Shown here: positions 7,274 through 16,358 of the stretch, piece by piece | How positions within the stretch are numbered: the stretch's first letter is position 1 | Layout of the letters: each line of letters starts with the position of its first letter | Assembly: GCA_017745295.1 (NCBI GenBank) | Contig: JAGHZR010000022.1 | Location: forward strand, 1 to 64,000 | Origin: Novosphingobium sp. | GTDB taxonomy: Bacteria > Pseudomonadota > Alphaproteobacteria > Sphingomonadales > Sphingomonadaceae | DNA: 64,000 nt | Direction: 5' to 3' | Notes under the pieces: generated by a model | What the model saw: only the letters and a program-made list of their open reading frames with translations | Database searches by the model: none | What the model was told of the DNA's origin: nothing | Translations under genes and position numbers: made by a program

Positions 7274-9634
7274 TTAGAAATTGAAGTTCAGACGCGCGCC
7301 GATCGTGCGCACCGAATTGTAACCCAGTGTCTGGACGTAGCTCGCGATCCCTGCGGATGCGTCGCCCGATTCCAGTCCGATGTAGTTCGGGAAGATCTTG
7401 TTGGTGCAGTTCTTGCAGAATACGGCCACTGTCCAATTGCTTCCGCGGAGACCGATACTGCCGCCCAGGATATCGATTGGCGACACCGTCGCGCCGGGGG
7501 CGCCGTTGATCAAATAGTTGATAGAGGAGCGGTGGTAGTAGTTCACGTCGGCGATGAACGAGAGCCCGTCTGAAACCGGCTGTTCGAATGTCGCGGACAT
7601 GGTCGCGGAGAACTTCGGAGAACTGGGCGTCCTCAGTCCACCCGCATCGAAAGTGTTGTTGAGTTGGCAGCTCGGCACAGGCTGGCCCGGGTAACATTGC
7701 GCACCAGCGAAGGATTCGAATTTCGAATCGAGAAACGTCGTGGAGCCGTTGATCGTAAGCTGAGGGATGGGCCGTGCAACGACGCTGACTTCGACGCCCT
7801 TGTTTTTCACGCTCGCAGCATTCTTGACGAGGAACGTTCTAATATCCGTGTCGAAGGCCTGCGCTTGATAGTTGTGAAGCGTGTTGTGGAACGCTGTAAC
7901 GTTGAACGTAAGCTTGCGGTTAAGCCACGTAGATTTGAGGCCGATTTCAAAGCTGTCCGAGGTTTCGGGCTTGATCGTCAGGTCCGCGTCCGCGGTGGCG
8001 GGTGTGTCGTTGAAGCCAGGACCTTTGTAGCCACGGGCAAAGGTACCATAAACCATTAGGGCTTCGGTCGGATTGTATTGGGCACCGGCGCGCCAGCTGA
8101 GGTTGGTATTGCCATAGCTCTGGTTGAAGACGCCACGGGCGCCGAACGGGACAAAATAGTTCAGCTGGTTCTGCGTGAGGTCGATCTCAATCTCATCGCG
8201 CGTTACGCGTGCACCCGCTATGACCTTGAAGCCTTCAAGCAGCTGATAGGTGAACTGACCGAAACCAGCATAGCTGGTGGTCTTGAGATTGTAGAACTTG
8301 TCTGTGCCCAGGAAATAGTCGTTGCTGATGGAGCAGTTGGGTGGTCCCCCGGCCGCTGGCGTGGCGCCGACGCAGAATGGGAACGCGGGAAGGAGGAAGG
8401 ACGGGAAGAAGTTACTTCCTGCACGGTCCGTTGTTCCATCGAACGTCGAATGGAAAAGATACAGTCCAGCTTGCCCCGTCAGGCGGGAATCCGCCGGCAG
8501 GGCCACGCGGAACTCATTGGTGTACTGGTTGTACTTCGACCTGCTACGGTTCAGATCCAGACCATCGCCGAGCGTAATGTCGCCGTCGTTCTGTTGATCA
8601 AAGTCGTAGAAGCGCCATGCGGCAATATCCGAAAATTCAACGCCGCCGCTGGTCACATACGAAATGCTTGCCTGGGCCCCGCCGTTCTTGAGGTCGCGGA
8701 AGCCTGGCGCATTGGAAACCGTCGTCAGGTTTTTCGGACCGGGTGCGTAGTTTGTAGTGGGAAGGAAGGGCGTGTTGATGGAATTGGGGCCAAGCGAACG
8801 GTAGGTGCCATCGGCGAAGCCGGAAAGGCCGTGTTGTTCGTTGTACTCGCCGATCAGGTAGATCGAGAGACTGTCCGTCGGCTCGAAGAGGTACTTGCCC
8901 CGAATGCCAAACTGGCGATTAGAGTCTTCGTATCGCGCAGGAACGTCGCCCGAAACGTGGTCAGTCAGCGAATCCTGATAGTTGTAGATCCCGCTAACAC
9001 GCAGGGCTGAATTTGCCGATACAGGAAGATTTACAGTCGCACGCGCGATCACGCCTTGACTGCCGCCGGGCCGGGAATCTGCTTCCAGATCGAAAAGGGT
9101 TTCGGTGTTCCCGATCCGTGGGCGCACCGTCGTGATATTGATCAGACCTGCGGATGCGTTTTTGCCGAAAAGGAGACCTTGAGGGCCGTTGAGGACTTCA
9201 ACTTGCGCCACGTCCAGGAATGCATTGCCGCCCGCAAGCGGCCTGCCGATGTTCACATCGTCGATCGCCATGGCGACGCTCGAATCGATCGTCGTCGAGA
9301 AGGCCAGCGTACCGATACCGCGGATTGAAAAGCTGCTCTCCTGCCCGATTTGAAGACTCGGGGTCGCGATCGTCAATTGCGTCGTCTCGTTCAGGCCGCG
9401 CTCCTTAAGCGTGTCTGCACCAATTGCAGTGACGCTTACCGGCACATTCTGCAGCCGCTCCGGGCGGCGCTGAGCGGTTACGACGATCTCCGCGATCGAG
9501 GTCTGCGATGCAGCTGCATCGGCCGTAGCGGAGTCTGGATCTTGGCCAGGCACAGTCCCGGACTGCGCATGGGCAGGAGCATGGATTCCGATAAGCGCGA
9601 TGCTGCCGGCGGATGCAAGCCAAACTGCTTTCAA
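7274..9634 (-). CDS. TonB-dependent outer membrane receptor of the catabolic operon
   Basis: A 786-residue TonB-dependent receptor. It has a signal peptide ending near AHAQ (about residue 24), a TonB-box-like segment EIVVTAQRR, a plug domain (about 55-165 with RPERLQNVPVSVTAI and VEVLNGPQGLLFGKNASAGL), and a long beta-barrel ending in an aromatic residue (RLNFNF). The pattern is of the sphingomonad group importing organic substrates rather than ferric siderophores. The start is TTG at 9634, with GGGAGAG six bases upstream. It is first in an operon with three TIM-barrel enzymes, so it probably imports their substrate across the outer membrane. Confidence 0.92.
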   Translation of the reverse strand: MKAVWLASAGSIALIGIHAPAHAQSGTVPGQDPDSATADAAASQTSIAEIVVTAQRRPERLQNVPVSVTAIGADTLKERGLNETTQLTIATPSLQIGQESSFSIRGIGTLAFSTTIDSSVAMAIDDVNIGRPLAGGNAFLDVAQVEVLNGPQGLLFGKNASAGLINITTVRPRIGNTETLFDLEADSRPGGSQGVIARATVNLPVSANSALRVSGIYNYQDSLTDHVSGDVPARYEDSNRQFGIRGKYLFEPTDSLSIYLIGEYNEQHGLSGFADGTYRSLGPNSINTPFLPTTNYAPGPKNLTTVSNAPGFRDLKNGGAQASISYVTSGGVEFSDIAAWRFYDFDQQNDGDITLGDGLDLNRSRSKYNQYTNEFRVALPADSRLTGQAGLYLFHSTFDGTTDRAGSNFFPSFLLPAFPFCVGATPAAGGPPNCSISNDYFLGTDKFYNLKTTSYAGFGQFTYQLLEGFKVIAGARVTRDEIEIDLTQNQLNYFVPFGARGVFNQSYGNTNLSWRAGAQYNPTEALMVYGTFARGYKGPGFNDTPATADADLTIKPETSDSFEIGLKSTWLNRKLTFNVTAFHNTLHNYQAQAFDTDIRTFLVKNAASVKNKGVEVSVVARPIPQLTINGSTTFLDSKFESFAGAQCYPGQPVPSCQLNNTFDAGGLRTPSSPKFSATMSATFEQPVSDGLSFIADVNYYHRSSINYLINGAPGATVSPIDILGGSIGLRGSNWTVAVFCKNCTNKIFPNYIGLESGDASAGIASYVQTLGYNSVRTIGARLNFNF

Positions 9635-10171
9635 GGTTCTCTCCCGTGATTTTTTATGACGTCCGTTTTCCGGAGCATGCCAATTGCTACCGCCTCGATA
9701 ATGATAACGGAAATGATCTCTTTTGATGGATATGTATAAGTGCTGTGTATATGTATCGGCGCCGCCGCGCGGGGCAGCGATCTCGGCCGGTCGGATGACA
9801 ATGCCGATAGGAAACAGATAGATTTTTGAAGAGCTTCCGTTTGAATCGGACCGGTATGTCGGATTGCCTTATCGAGACCGGCAGGGGCCGAACGGGTGCT
9901 TGTTCGCAGAAATCGCGGGGTTGATCGAAACCCAATCAGGTAAGGCCATCGGTTGTCCCGGTCGCACGCCGTAAGCCGTCTCGAACCCTGCTGAATTCGC
10001 GGGCGATCATATCGAGTTTTGTCTAGGCAAGACACGCGCCGCAACCGCGAGTCCGCGTCACGTGCGAGGTCGCAAACGGAAAAAACCCGCAAGGCGGCGT
10101 TCCGGTCTGCTTCATCCGCGCCGATCGCGGCTGGATGAAAGGTTTGAAAGCGCCCCATCACCGCAGCATGA
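9635..10171. other. Intergenic promoter region upstream of the TonB-TIM-barrel operon
   Basis: More than 500 bases with no supportable gene. The AT-richer part, about 9690-9745, lies just upstream of the TonB receptor on the minus strand and is the likely promoter. It includes GATAATGATAAC at 9697-9708, which resembles half of a Fur box but lacks the matching downstream hexamer. Nothing else is recognised. Confidence 0.4.
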
Positions 10172-10209
10172 CCACGCCCTGTCCCGTCGAGTGATGAGAC
10201 AGGGCGTGG
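10172..10209 (-). terminator. Hairpin terminator after the truncated TonB receptor
   Basis: Perfect 12-bp inverted repeat CCACGCCCTGTC / GACAGGGCGTGG with a 14-base loop, beginning 8 bases past the stop codon at 10217 on the minus strand. A long U-run is absent. Confidence 0.65.
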
Positions 10210-10216
10210 ATGAGGA

Positions 10217-12127
10217 TCAGAACGTGTAGCGTGCTCCGACCTTGAACGTGCGCGGCTCGATCACGCGGCTGAGGCGTCCTTCCACCGGGCCATTCGTGTC
10301 GAACGCCGGGATGTAGGACGAGTAGTAGTAGGCGATATCCTTGTCGTGACTGTTGAGGATGTTGAGCACCTCGCCGTAGATTTCGATCTTGCGGCCTTTC
10401 CACGCGGCGCGGGCGTTGACGATCGTGCTGCCCTTTTCGCGCACCGAGTTGTCGTCGATCAGCGGATAGGGGCCGAGGTGCCGGATCCGCACGCTCGCTT
10501 CCCACGGGTCCAGCACGATTGCTGCCCCGGCTGAAGCGGCGTTCTCGACCGCATTGGGAATGCGATCGCCGCTGTCGTAACGCGAATGGCTGGCGACATA
10601 GCTGCCATCGAGCGCCAGCCGCGGCAGCGGTCGCCAGAATCCGACTATCTCATACCCATGACGTTTGCTGGCGCCGGTCGGCTCCACCGCGTTGGAATCG
10701 CCGACGAAGCGCAGCTCGCTGCCGACGTCAAGCCACCAGTATGTCGCCGTCAGCGAGACGGTGCCCAGTTGCAGGCGACCGCCCAGTTCCTTGCCGGTGC
10801 CGCGCACCAGCACGGGTACGGGCGATTCCACGTTCACCGCACCGCGCACGTCGTTGGAGTGGAAGCCGCGGCCCCAGTTGGCGTAGACTTCGAACTGCGG
10901 GACGATCTCGTAAGCCGCCGATACCTTGGGCGACACGATGGAATCGTGCCCGCTGCCGGTTCCCAGTTCGGCGGCGACGGCATTGCGCGCGCGGACGGAA
11001 TAGTGGTAGTAATCGCCTCGCAGGCCTCCGGTCAGCCTGAGGCCGCGCACCGGCTTCCAGGTCGCTTCTCCATAGAGCGCACCGGACAGTTCCTCGACGT
11101 GGTATCGGCCCAGCGAGGACAGGACGGCACGGGCCGCAGTGCGGTTCACCCCGACGTTGCCGATATGATCGTAACGGTTTTCGGTGCCGACGCTCAGTTG
11201 CAGCGTCGAGCCCACATCCCACTGCTTGCGCGCGGTAAGACCCATGATCCAGCGCTTGTCGAACTGGTCGATCTGCGCGCTGGTGGCGTCCTCTTCGGCA
11301 TAGGTCGGGTTCGAATACATGTTCCAGTCGTAGTACTGGGCATAGACATTCGCATTCCAGCTCGGCTGCCGTATCGCAATATTGCCGACGAAGCGTGTCG
11401 TCCGGCCGCGCGCCGAAGGATCGGGCGAGCAGAATTCGTCGGGGCACAGTGCGCTGCCGATGATCCGCTCGGGGATCTGCTCGGTTGGCCGCCAGGTGGC
11501 GTGGTAGGCGTGGAGCGAGGCTTCGAGGATGCCCTCTCCGGCGGGCGCGCTGTACTTGGCAAAGCCGGAGTAATGCCGCAGATGTTCGGCCTCCTGCCCG
11601 GGGCCGTCATAGCGCTTCGCCTGCCCCACCAGCGTGAGGCTGCCACCTGCCACATCCTTGACGGTGCCACCGGCAGCCAGGCTCCCCGATTTGTACGATC
11701 CGCCCTCCAGCGAGATCCACGGGCGGTCGAACTCGTCGATGGTGGTCATGTAGGCCGCGCCTGCCAGCGCGAAATCGCCGCCATCGGCGCGGTACGGTCC
11801 CTTTCGGAAATCTTCGCGCGCGACGATCTCGGGGATCAGGCCATTGAGATCGAGATAGCCCTGGCCATGCCCGTGGCTGCGCAGGTTCATCTGCACGCCG
11901 TCGATGTAGGTCGTGAAGTCGGTGCCGTGGTCGAGGTTGAAGCCGCGCAGGAAATACTGGTTGGCCTTGCCGCTGCCGGAATGCTGCGCCGCCACCAGGG
12001 CGGTCGACGCGCGCCAGCAGCCGGACGCCGTGGGCGACCGTCTGCGCGAACCGATGCGGCCTCCACCGCTGGTTCGTCGCTCCGCCGGAATGCTTCCGGG
12101 CCTCGGCCATCCCCTGGACCGCGGCAT
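10217..12127 (-). pseudogene. TonB-dependent receptor lacking its 5' end (signal peptide and front of plug lost)
   Basis: The open frame gives 636 residues. From about 11998 downward it reads as a good TonB-dependent receptor: LVAAQHSGSGKANQYFLRGF, then NLDHGTDF in the plug, and a barrel ending KVGARYTF. In intact relatives this QHSG...FLRGFNLDHG segment sits roughly 80-100 residues from the start. Here only about 43 codons precede it, they are Arg/Ser-rich and unrelated, and there is no signal peptide, TonB box or first plug strands. Neither of the other two frames restores them. The cobalamin riboswitch lies immediately upstream, so a deletion appears to have joined the leader to the middle of the plug. 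A product could be made but should not be exported. Confidence 0.75.
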
Positions 12128-12129
12128 GA

Positions 12130-12355
12130 GCGACCAGACGCAGGCAGGTCTCCTGGCTCACGGGTCAACGCAGCGATGCATGGCCTTCCCAGGCCTCGCA
12201 TGATTTAGCGTCCGGCCCAGTGACTGGCGGCAGGAACCCTGCGTCCCGCCACACATATGCATCGCGCTCACCGCTTACAGTTGCAGGGACAGCCTCGGAT
12301 TCGAAGGAAAACCCTCCTCACCGCGTTCCCTTTCAAGCCCCTTTCGAAGCACCGG
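12130..12355 (-). promoter_or_regulatory. Cobalamin (B12) riboswitch upstream of the truncated receptor
   Basis: Read on the minus strand, the region contains the conserved parts of a cobalamin riboswitch in order: AAAGGGAA...GGTGAGG, GCTGTCCCTGCAACTGTAAG, CACTGGGCC, CCTGGGAAGGCC and the B12 box AGCCAGGAGACCTGCC (12143-12158). These elements bind adenosyl- or methylcobalamin and switch off downstream uptake or synthesis genes. It is nearly the same as the element at 35407-35620, including the flanking bases after the B12 box. Boundaries are approximate. Confidence 0.92.
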
Positions 12356-12752
12356 CGCGATCTTGTCTGCACCAATGACGGGCAGACAAGGCGCGCTATC
12401 CTAAGCAGCCGAATGGCGCAAGAGTTTCTGCATGGAATCTAAGTATGTCCATAGTTCCGTGCGTTCGGCAAACCGAGGTGAGGAAGCAATGGGACAGAAT
12501 TGTCCGCTACCAGGCGTGGTCAACCGGCTAAAGGTTTGTCTGTTTACCCTCGTCGTTGTCTGCTTTGTTGGCGGAGCATGTCCAAGGTCGGCGTGCTTCC
12601 GCCTTTCAAAGCTGTCATTTGGTCCGGAATGACACGGGGATACCGGCGGAACAGGCGGCCTGAAGGCGGAGGAGGACCGGCCTCGCCGCCTGTAAAGTTT
12701 CGTTATTGCATCGCGATAGCACTTGCGCCGGCTTCCCTTACCGGTATGTCCC
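12356..12752. other. Intergenic region between the B12 riboswitch and the siderophore receptor promoter
   Basis: No gene is supported. It should hold the minus-strand promoter for the riboswitch transcript. Short open frames here (for example a 66-codon one at 12432-12632) have no recognisable protein character, although that one contains a hydrophobic stretch. Confidence 0.4.
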
Positions 12753-12764
12753 TTGACTATATGT

Positions 12765-12779
12765 TGCGAATGATTCGCA
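12765..12779. promoter_or_regulatory. Fur-box-like 7-1-7 palindrome
   Basis: TGCGAAT-G-ATTCGCA is a perfect inverted repeat with the 7-1-7 geometry of Fur operators (classical TGATAAT-N-ATTATCA). It lies 24 bases upstream of the TTG start of the siderophore-type TonB receptor, just downstream of a possible -35 TTGACT at 12753-12758, where bound repressor would block RNA polymerase. The assignment to Fur is inference. Confidence 0.6.
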
Positions 12780-12803
12780 TTGCAGTAACAGGGAAGATAC
12801 ATC

Positions 12804-14930
12804 TTGCGACTTATCAAGGCGGCGTTGGCCGTGTCGGCGTCTGTCCTCGCTATGCCGGCGTTCGGGCAGGAGGCCGTTCCAGCCGAAAACCCCGGCGTCG
12901 CGAACGAGATCATCGTCACCGGCCGTGCCCAGCGTCTCTACCGCGTCGAGCAGGCTACCGTGGGCAAGGTCGCGGAAGACCCGATGAACATTCCCCAGGC
13001 GGTGCAGGTAATCAACGCCGACCTCTTTGCCGACCAGGGCGCGCGAGATGCGACGGACATCTACCGCAACATCTCGGGGGTCAGCTTCTTCAGCTATGCC
13101 GGCGTCACGTTCCGCGGGTTCCGTCAGGACCAGTCCTTCTACGACGGCCAGCGCGGCAACCCTTTCATCGGCTTTTCGGTGCCGCAGCTGTTCAACATCG
13201 AGCGGGTCGAAGTGCTCAAGGGACCGGCAGGCCTGTTCTTCGGCCCCGGATCGCCGGGCGGCATCATCAACTACGTTTCCAAGACGCCTTCGGACAAGAC
13301 CGGCCTGCGGGCGGTCATCACCGGCGGCACTTACGATCGCATCGGCCTCTCGGCGGAAGCGACCGGTCCCGTCGACCGCGCGGGGGTAATCACCTACCGG
13401 CTGGGCGGCTTCTATGAAGCCATGGACCCCTATCGCCGCAACACGCAGAACAAGTCGCGCATTGGCGATGGCGGAATATCCATCAAGACCAACGAAGGCG
13501 GCAAGCTGACGTTGCAGGCGACCATCTACGACAGCGAGCTTCAGGCAAACCGCCTGCGCGGCGTCCTGGTCGACGACGATGGCAATTTCCTGACCAGCAT
13601 CCGCTGGAATGCCAACGAGAAGACCGATTTCCTCAACTTGCGCTCGCAGGCGTACCAGGCGCGCTATGCGACCACGATCGGCGATCGCGTCACGTTCGAC
13701 GTAGGCGCGCGCTACTTCAAGGCTACCGAAAAGCAGCAGTACCACGAGCCGCGCGGCCTCGATCCCCTCAATCCCGATCTCGTGCGCCGCGAGTTCCGCG
13801 ACCAGATCCGCCCTGTCCGTGGCCTGTCGTTCATGGCCAACATGACGGCACGGGTGGATGTGCTGGGTATGGAGCACAAGTTCCAGACCGGGGCTGACTG
13901 GTATGACGAAAAGAGCCTGCTGCATTCGCGTATCCTGCGCACCGGGGTAAGGTCGCTCAGCCTCAGCAATCCGGTCTACGGTAGCGGGGCCGGGGATGCG
14001 GCGCGCGCGGCTCTGCTGCCGTTCACTACCACCGACACCCGCACCAGGCGCAAGGGTGCCTATCTCCAGGACCAGATCAGCGTGACCGACGCGCTGCTGC
14101 TGGTGGCAGGCGTGCGCTACGACAAGTTCGACGACGGTGTGACGACCAGCACCGGCGGGCGGGTTTCCGGGCGCTCCAACTATTCGGACGGCGATTTGAC
14201 CTGGCGGGGCGGCGCGATCTTCAAGCCGCGTGCGGACGTGTCGCTTTACGCCAGTTGGTCGGAAAGTTTCGAGCCGCAGGCTGCCGCCGATCAGAACAGC
14301 GACGCAGGCGGCCCCTTCGCCCCGGTCACCGGAAACCAGATCGAGGGCGGCGTGAAGACCCAGCTGCTTGATGGACGCATCCAGGCGAACGCCGCAGTCT
14401 ATCGCATCGTGCGCAAGAACATACTGCAGGTCGATCCGGCGCAGGAACCGGTCAACGGCGTCGACCAGCTGGCGCCTATCGGCGAAGTCACGAGCAAGGG
14501 CTTCGAAATCGACCTGACGACGGACATAACGCCGGACTGGGTGCTCCTCGTGAACTACGGCTACAACGACACCAAGATCACCGGCACGGCTGAAGGGCAG
14601 GCGATCACGAATGCCGTGGGCAATCGCTTCGCCAATGCGCCCAAGCACAAAGTGGGGTTCTGGACCCGATACCAGGTTCCGGCGATCGGTACGGCTTTTG
14701 CCTTTGGAGGCGAGCACGTTTCGCGCCGGATCAGCCTTTCCGGCCAGACCGTGAAGCCCTACACTATCTTCGACGCTTCGATCACCAAGGGGCTGGGCTT
14801 CGCCGAGCTGTTGCTGCGGGTGGATAACATCTTCGACAAGGTCTATGCGGCATCGGGCTTTTCCGCGCAAAGCGGGCACTTCCCGGGCGAACCGCGCACG
14901 TTCCTTGCCGAGCTTCGCTTCCGGTTCTGA
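12804..14930 (+). CDS. TonB-dependent siderophore receptor
   Basis: A 708-residue TonB-dependent receptor of the ferric-siderophore type. It has a signal peptide (about 1-21, ending MPAFGQ), a TonB-box-like EIIVTGRAQ, a plug with MNIPQAVQVI and GVTFRGFRQD, then VEVLKGPAGLFFGPGSPGG (the usual siderophore-receptor signature), and a barrel ending AELRFRF. The start is a TTG at 12804 with GGGAAG eight bases upstream. Its stop overlaps the start of the PepSY membrane protein gene (TGATG), so the two are translationally coupled. A perfect Fur-like palindrome lies just upstream, consistent with iron repression. The siderophore cannot be identified. Confidence 0.92.
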   Translation: MRLIKAALAVSASVLAMPAFGQEAVPAENPGVANEIIVTGRAQRLYRVEQATVGKVAEDPMNIPQAVQVINADLFADQGARDATDIYRNISGVSFFSYAGVTFRGFRQDQSFYDGQRGNPFIGFSVPQLFNIERVEVLKGPAGLFFGPGSPGGIINYVSKTPSDKTGLRAVITGGTYDRIGLSAEATGPVDRAGVITYRLGGFYEAMDPYRRNTQNKSRIGDGGISIKTNEGGKLTLQATIYDSELQANRLRGVLVDDDGNFLTSIRWNANEKTDFLNLRSQAYQARYATTIGDRVTFDVGARYFKATEKQQYHEPRGLDPLNPDLVRREFRDQIRPVRGLSFMANMTARVDVLGMEHKFQTGADWYDEKSLLHSRILRTGVRSLSLSNPVYGSGAGDAARAALLPFTTTDTRTRRKGAYLQDQISVTDALLLVAGVRYDKFDDGVTTSTGGRVSGRSNYSDGDLTWRGGAIFKPRADVSLYASWSESFEPQAAADQNSDAGGPFAPVTGNQIEGGVKTQLLDGRIQANAAVYRIVRKNILQVDPAQEPVNGVDQLAPIGEVTSKGFEIDLTTDITPDWVLLVNYGYNDTKITGTAEGQAITNAVGNRFANAPKHKVGFWTRYQVPAIGTAFAFGGEHVSRRISLSGQTVKPYTIFDASITKGLGFAELLLRVDNIFDKVYAASGFSAQSGHFPGEPRTFLAELRFRF

Positions 14931-16147
14931 TGGCGATCAAGGCCCGAAACAAGAAGATCGGCGGCGAAAAAAAGCGGTCGCTCTGGTGGCGGGTCCATGC
15001 CTGGGCCGGTCTGAAGCTGACGATTTTCATGACTTTCGTGCTGGCCACGGGAACGCTTGCCGTCTTTGCGCATGAGATCGACTGGCTGGTGACGCCCGCA
15101 ATGCGGGCGTCACCACAGGATGGGCCGCGTGCGAGCTGGGGCACGCTGGCGGCTGCCGCTGCCAAGGCCGAGCCGCGCGGGCGGTTGACGACGCTCTACG
15201 CGCCAATCGACCCCTGGTTCACTGCGGAAGCATGGGTGGACATGGGCCGCTACGGGGGGAAGGGGGCGCCTCGCCGCGTCTATATCGATCCCTGGAGCGG
15301 GAAAGTGACGGGTGCGCACGGCTGGGCCAACGTCCATCGTTTCCTGCGGCAGGCGCATCGCCATCTGATGCTGCCGACGAAAATCGGCATCCCGCTGGTG
15401 AGTTCGCTCGCACTCCTGCTGCTCGCCTCGCTGGTGACGGGCATCGTCACCTACAAGAAGTGGTGGCGCGGGTTCTTCCGACTGCCAAGAGGAGGGGATG
15501 CGCGCAGGCTGAGCGGCGACCTCCACCGGCTTGGCGGACTGTGGAGCCTGTGGTTCGTCGCCCTGATCGCCCTCACGGGACTCTGGTATCTGGTGGAGAC
15601 GCTTGGCGGGAATGCCGCAGTTCCGAAACTGCCGAAAGTCGAGACTGTCCTGCCGCCGCCGACCGGGGCAGCGCTCGACCGGCTTGTCGCGGTGGCGCGG
15701 GCCAATCGGCCGGGACTCGACATTCGCGAAATCCGCTTCACCGAAGACAGCGGCGTGGTGCTGCTGGGTCAGGACCGCGCCTGGCTGGTCCGCGATCGCG
15801 CCAACGGGCTGGCGATCGATCCGGCCGACGGCCGGCTGCTTGGCGCTTTGGACGGCACGGATCTCGACCTGCACCAGCGGATTTCGGAAATGGCCGATCC
15901 ACTTCATTTCGGGACCTTCGGTGGGCTGGCCACGAAGATCATCTGGTTTCTGTTCGGCACGATCCTGACGGGAATGTCGGTGACCGGCGTGATCATCTAC
16001 GCGAAACGCCTCGAAAAAGCCGGAAAGCACGAGCAGACGGCAAGCCGCATTGCCTGGGCCGGAATGGGGGCATGGGCTTACGTCTGCACCGCCTTGGTGA
16101 TCCTGGCGCTGGTGCTAACTCCGGGGGCGATCGGCGGCGCAAGCTAA
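14930..16147 (+). CDS. PepSY-associated transmembrane protein, probable ferrisiderophore reductase
   Basis: A 405-residue inner-membrane protein with the PepSY_TM architecture: an N-terminal helix (about 22-45) entering from a basic stretch, a periplasmic PepSY-like part, paired helices near 155-180 and 198-222, and two C-terminal helices (about 335-360 and 378-400). Conserved-looking His residues include HAWAGLK near the first helix and the HRFLRQAHRHL stretch before the second. Pseudomonas members of this family such as FpvG and FoxB are needed for reductive release of iron from siderophores. Overlap with the upstream siderophore receptor supports the same job here (inference). Confidence 0.85.
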   Translation: MAIKARNKKIGGEKKRSLWWRVHAWAGLKLTIFMTFVLATGTLAVFAHEIDWLVTPAMRASPQDGPRASWGTLAAAAAKAEPRGRLTTLYAPIDPWFTAEAWVDMGRYGGKGAPRRVYIDPWSGKVTGAHGWANVHRFLRQAHRHLMLPTKIGIPLVSSLALLLLASLVTGIVTYKKWWRGFFRLPRGGDARRLSGDLHRLGGLWSLWFVALIALTGLWYLVETLGGNAAVPKLPKVETVLPPPTGAALDRLVAVARANRPGLDIREIRFTEDSGVVLLGQDRAWLVRDRANGLAIDPADGRLLGALDGTDLDLHQRISEMADPLHFGTFGGLATKIIWFLFGTILTGMSVTGVIIYAKRLEKAGKHEQTASRIAWAGMGAWAYVCTALVILALVLTPGAIGGAS

Positions 16148-16358
16148 CCGCATGCCTTTGCAGGTTTGCGGACCAAGAGCCTGAGCGGCCGGTATTGCTT
16201 TCAGCGAGGTCGCCGCCTGGCTGGCCAGGAAAAGACTCTGCCGAGGGAGCGGATTGGCTGACGGAAGATGCCGGCACCGCTCAACGTGCCCGCGAAAGTC
16301 ACATCGTTCGAGCGATTGACCACGAGCGTGCCGTTGTTGGCGACATTTCCGGTCCCCC

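Noticed and set aside
9697..9708. GATAATGATAAC as a Fur box in front of the catabolic TonB receptor
   Set aside because: Two hexamers match but the inverted third does not, and the operon is catabolic, not iron-related. Too weak to call.
12432..12632. Small open frame with a hydrophobic stretch as a possible small membrane protein
   Set aside because: No ribosome site of note, no family likeness, and it lies in a promoter region between divergent units.
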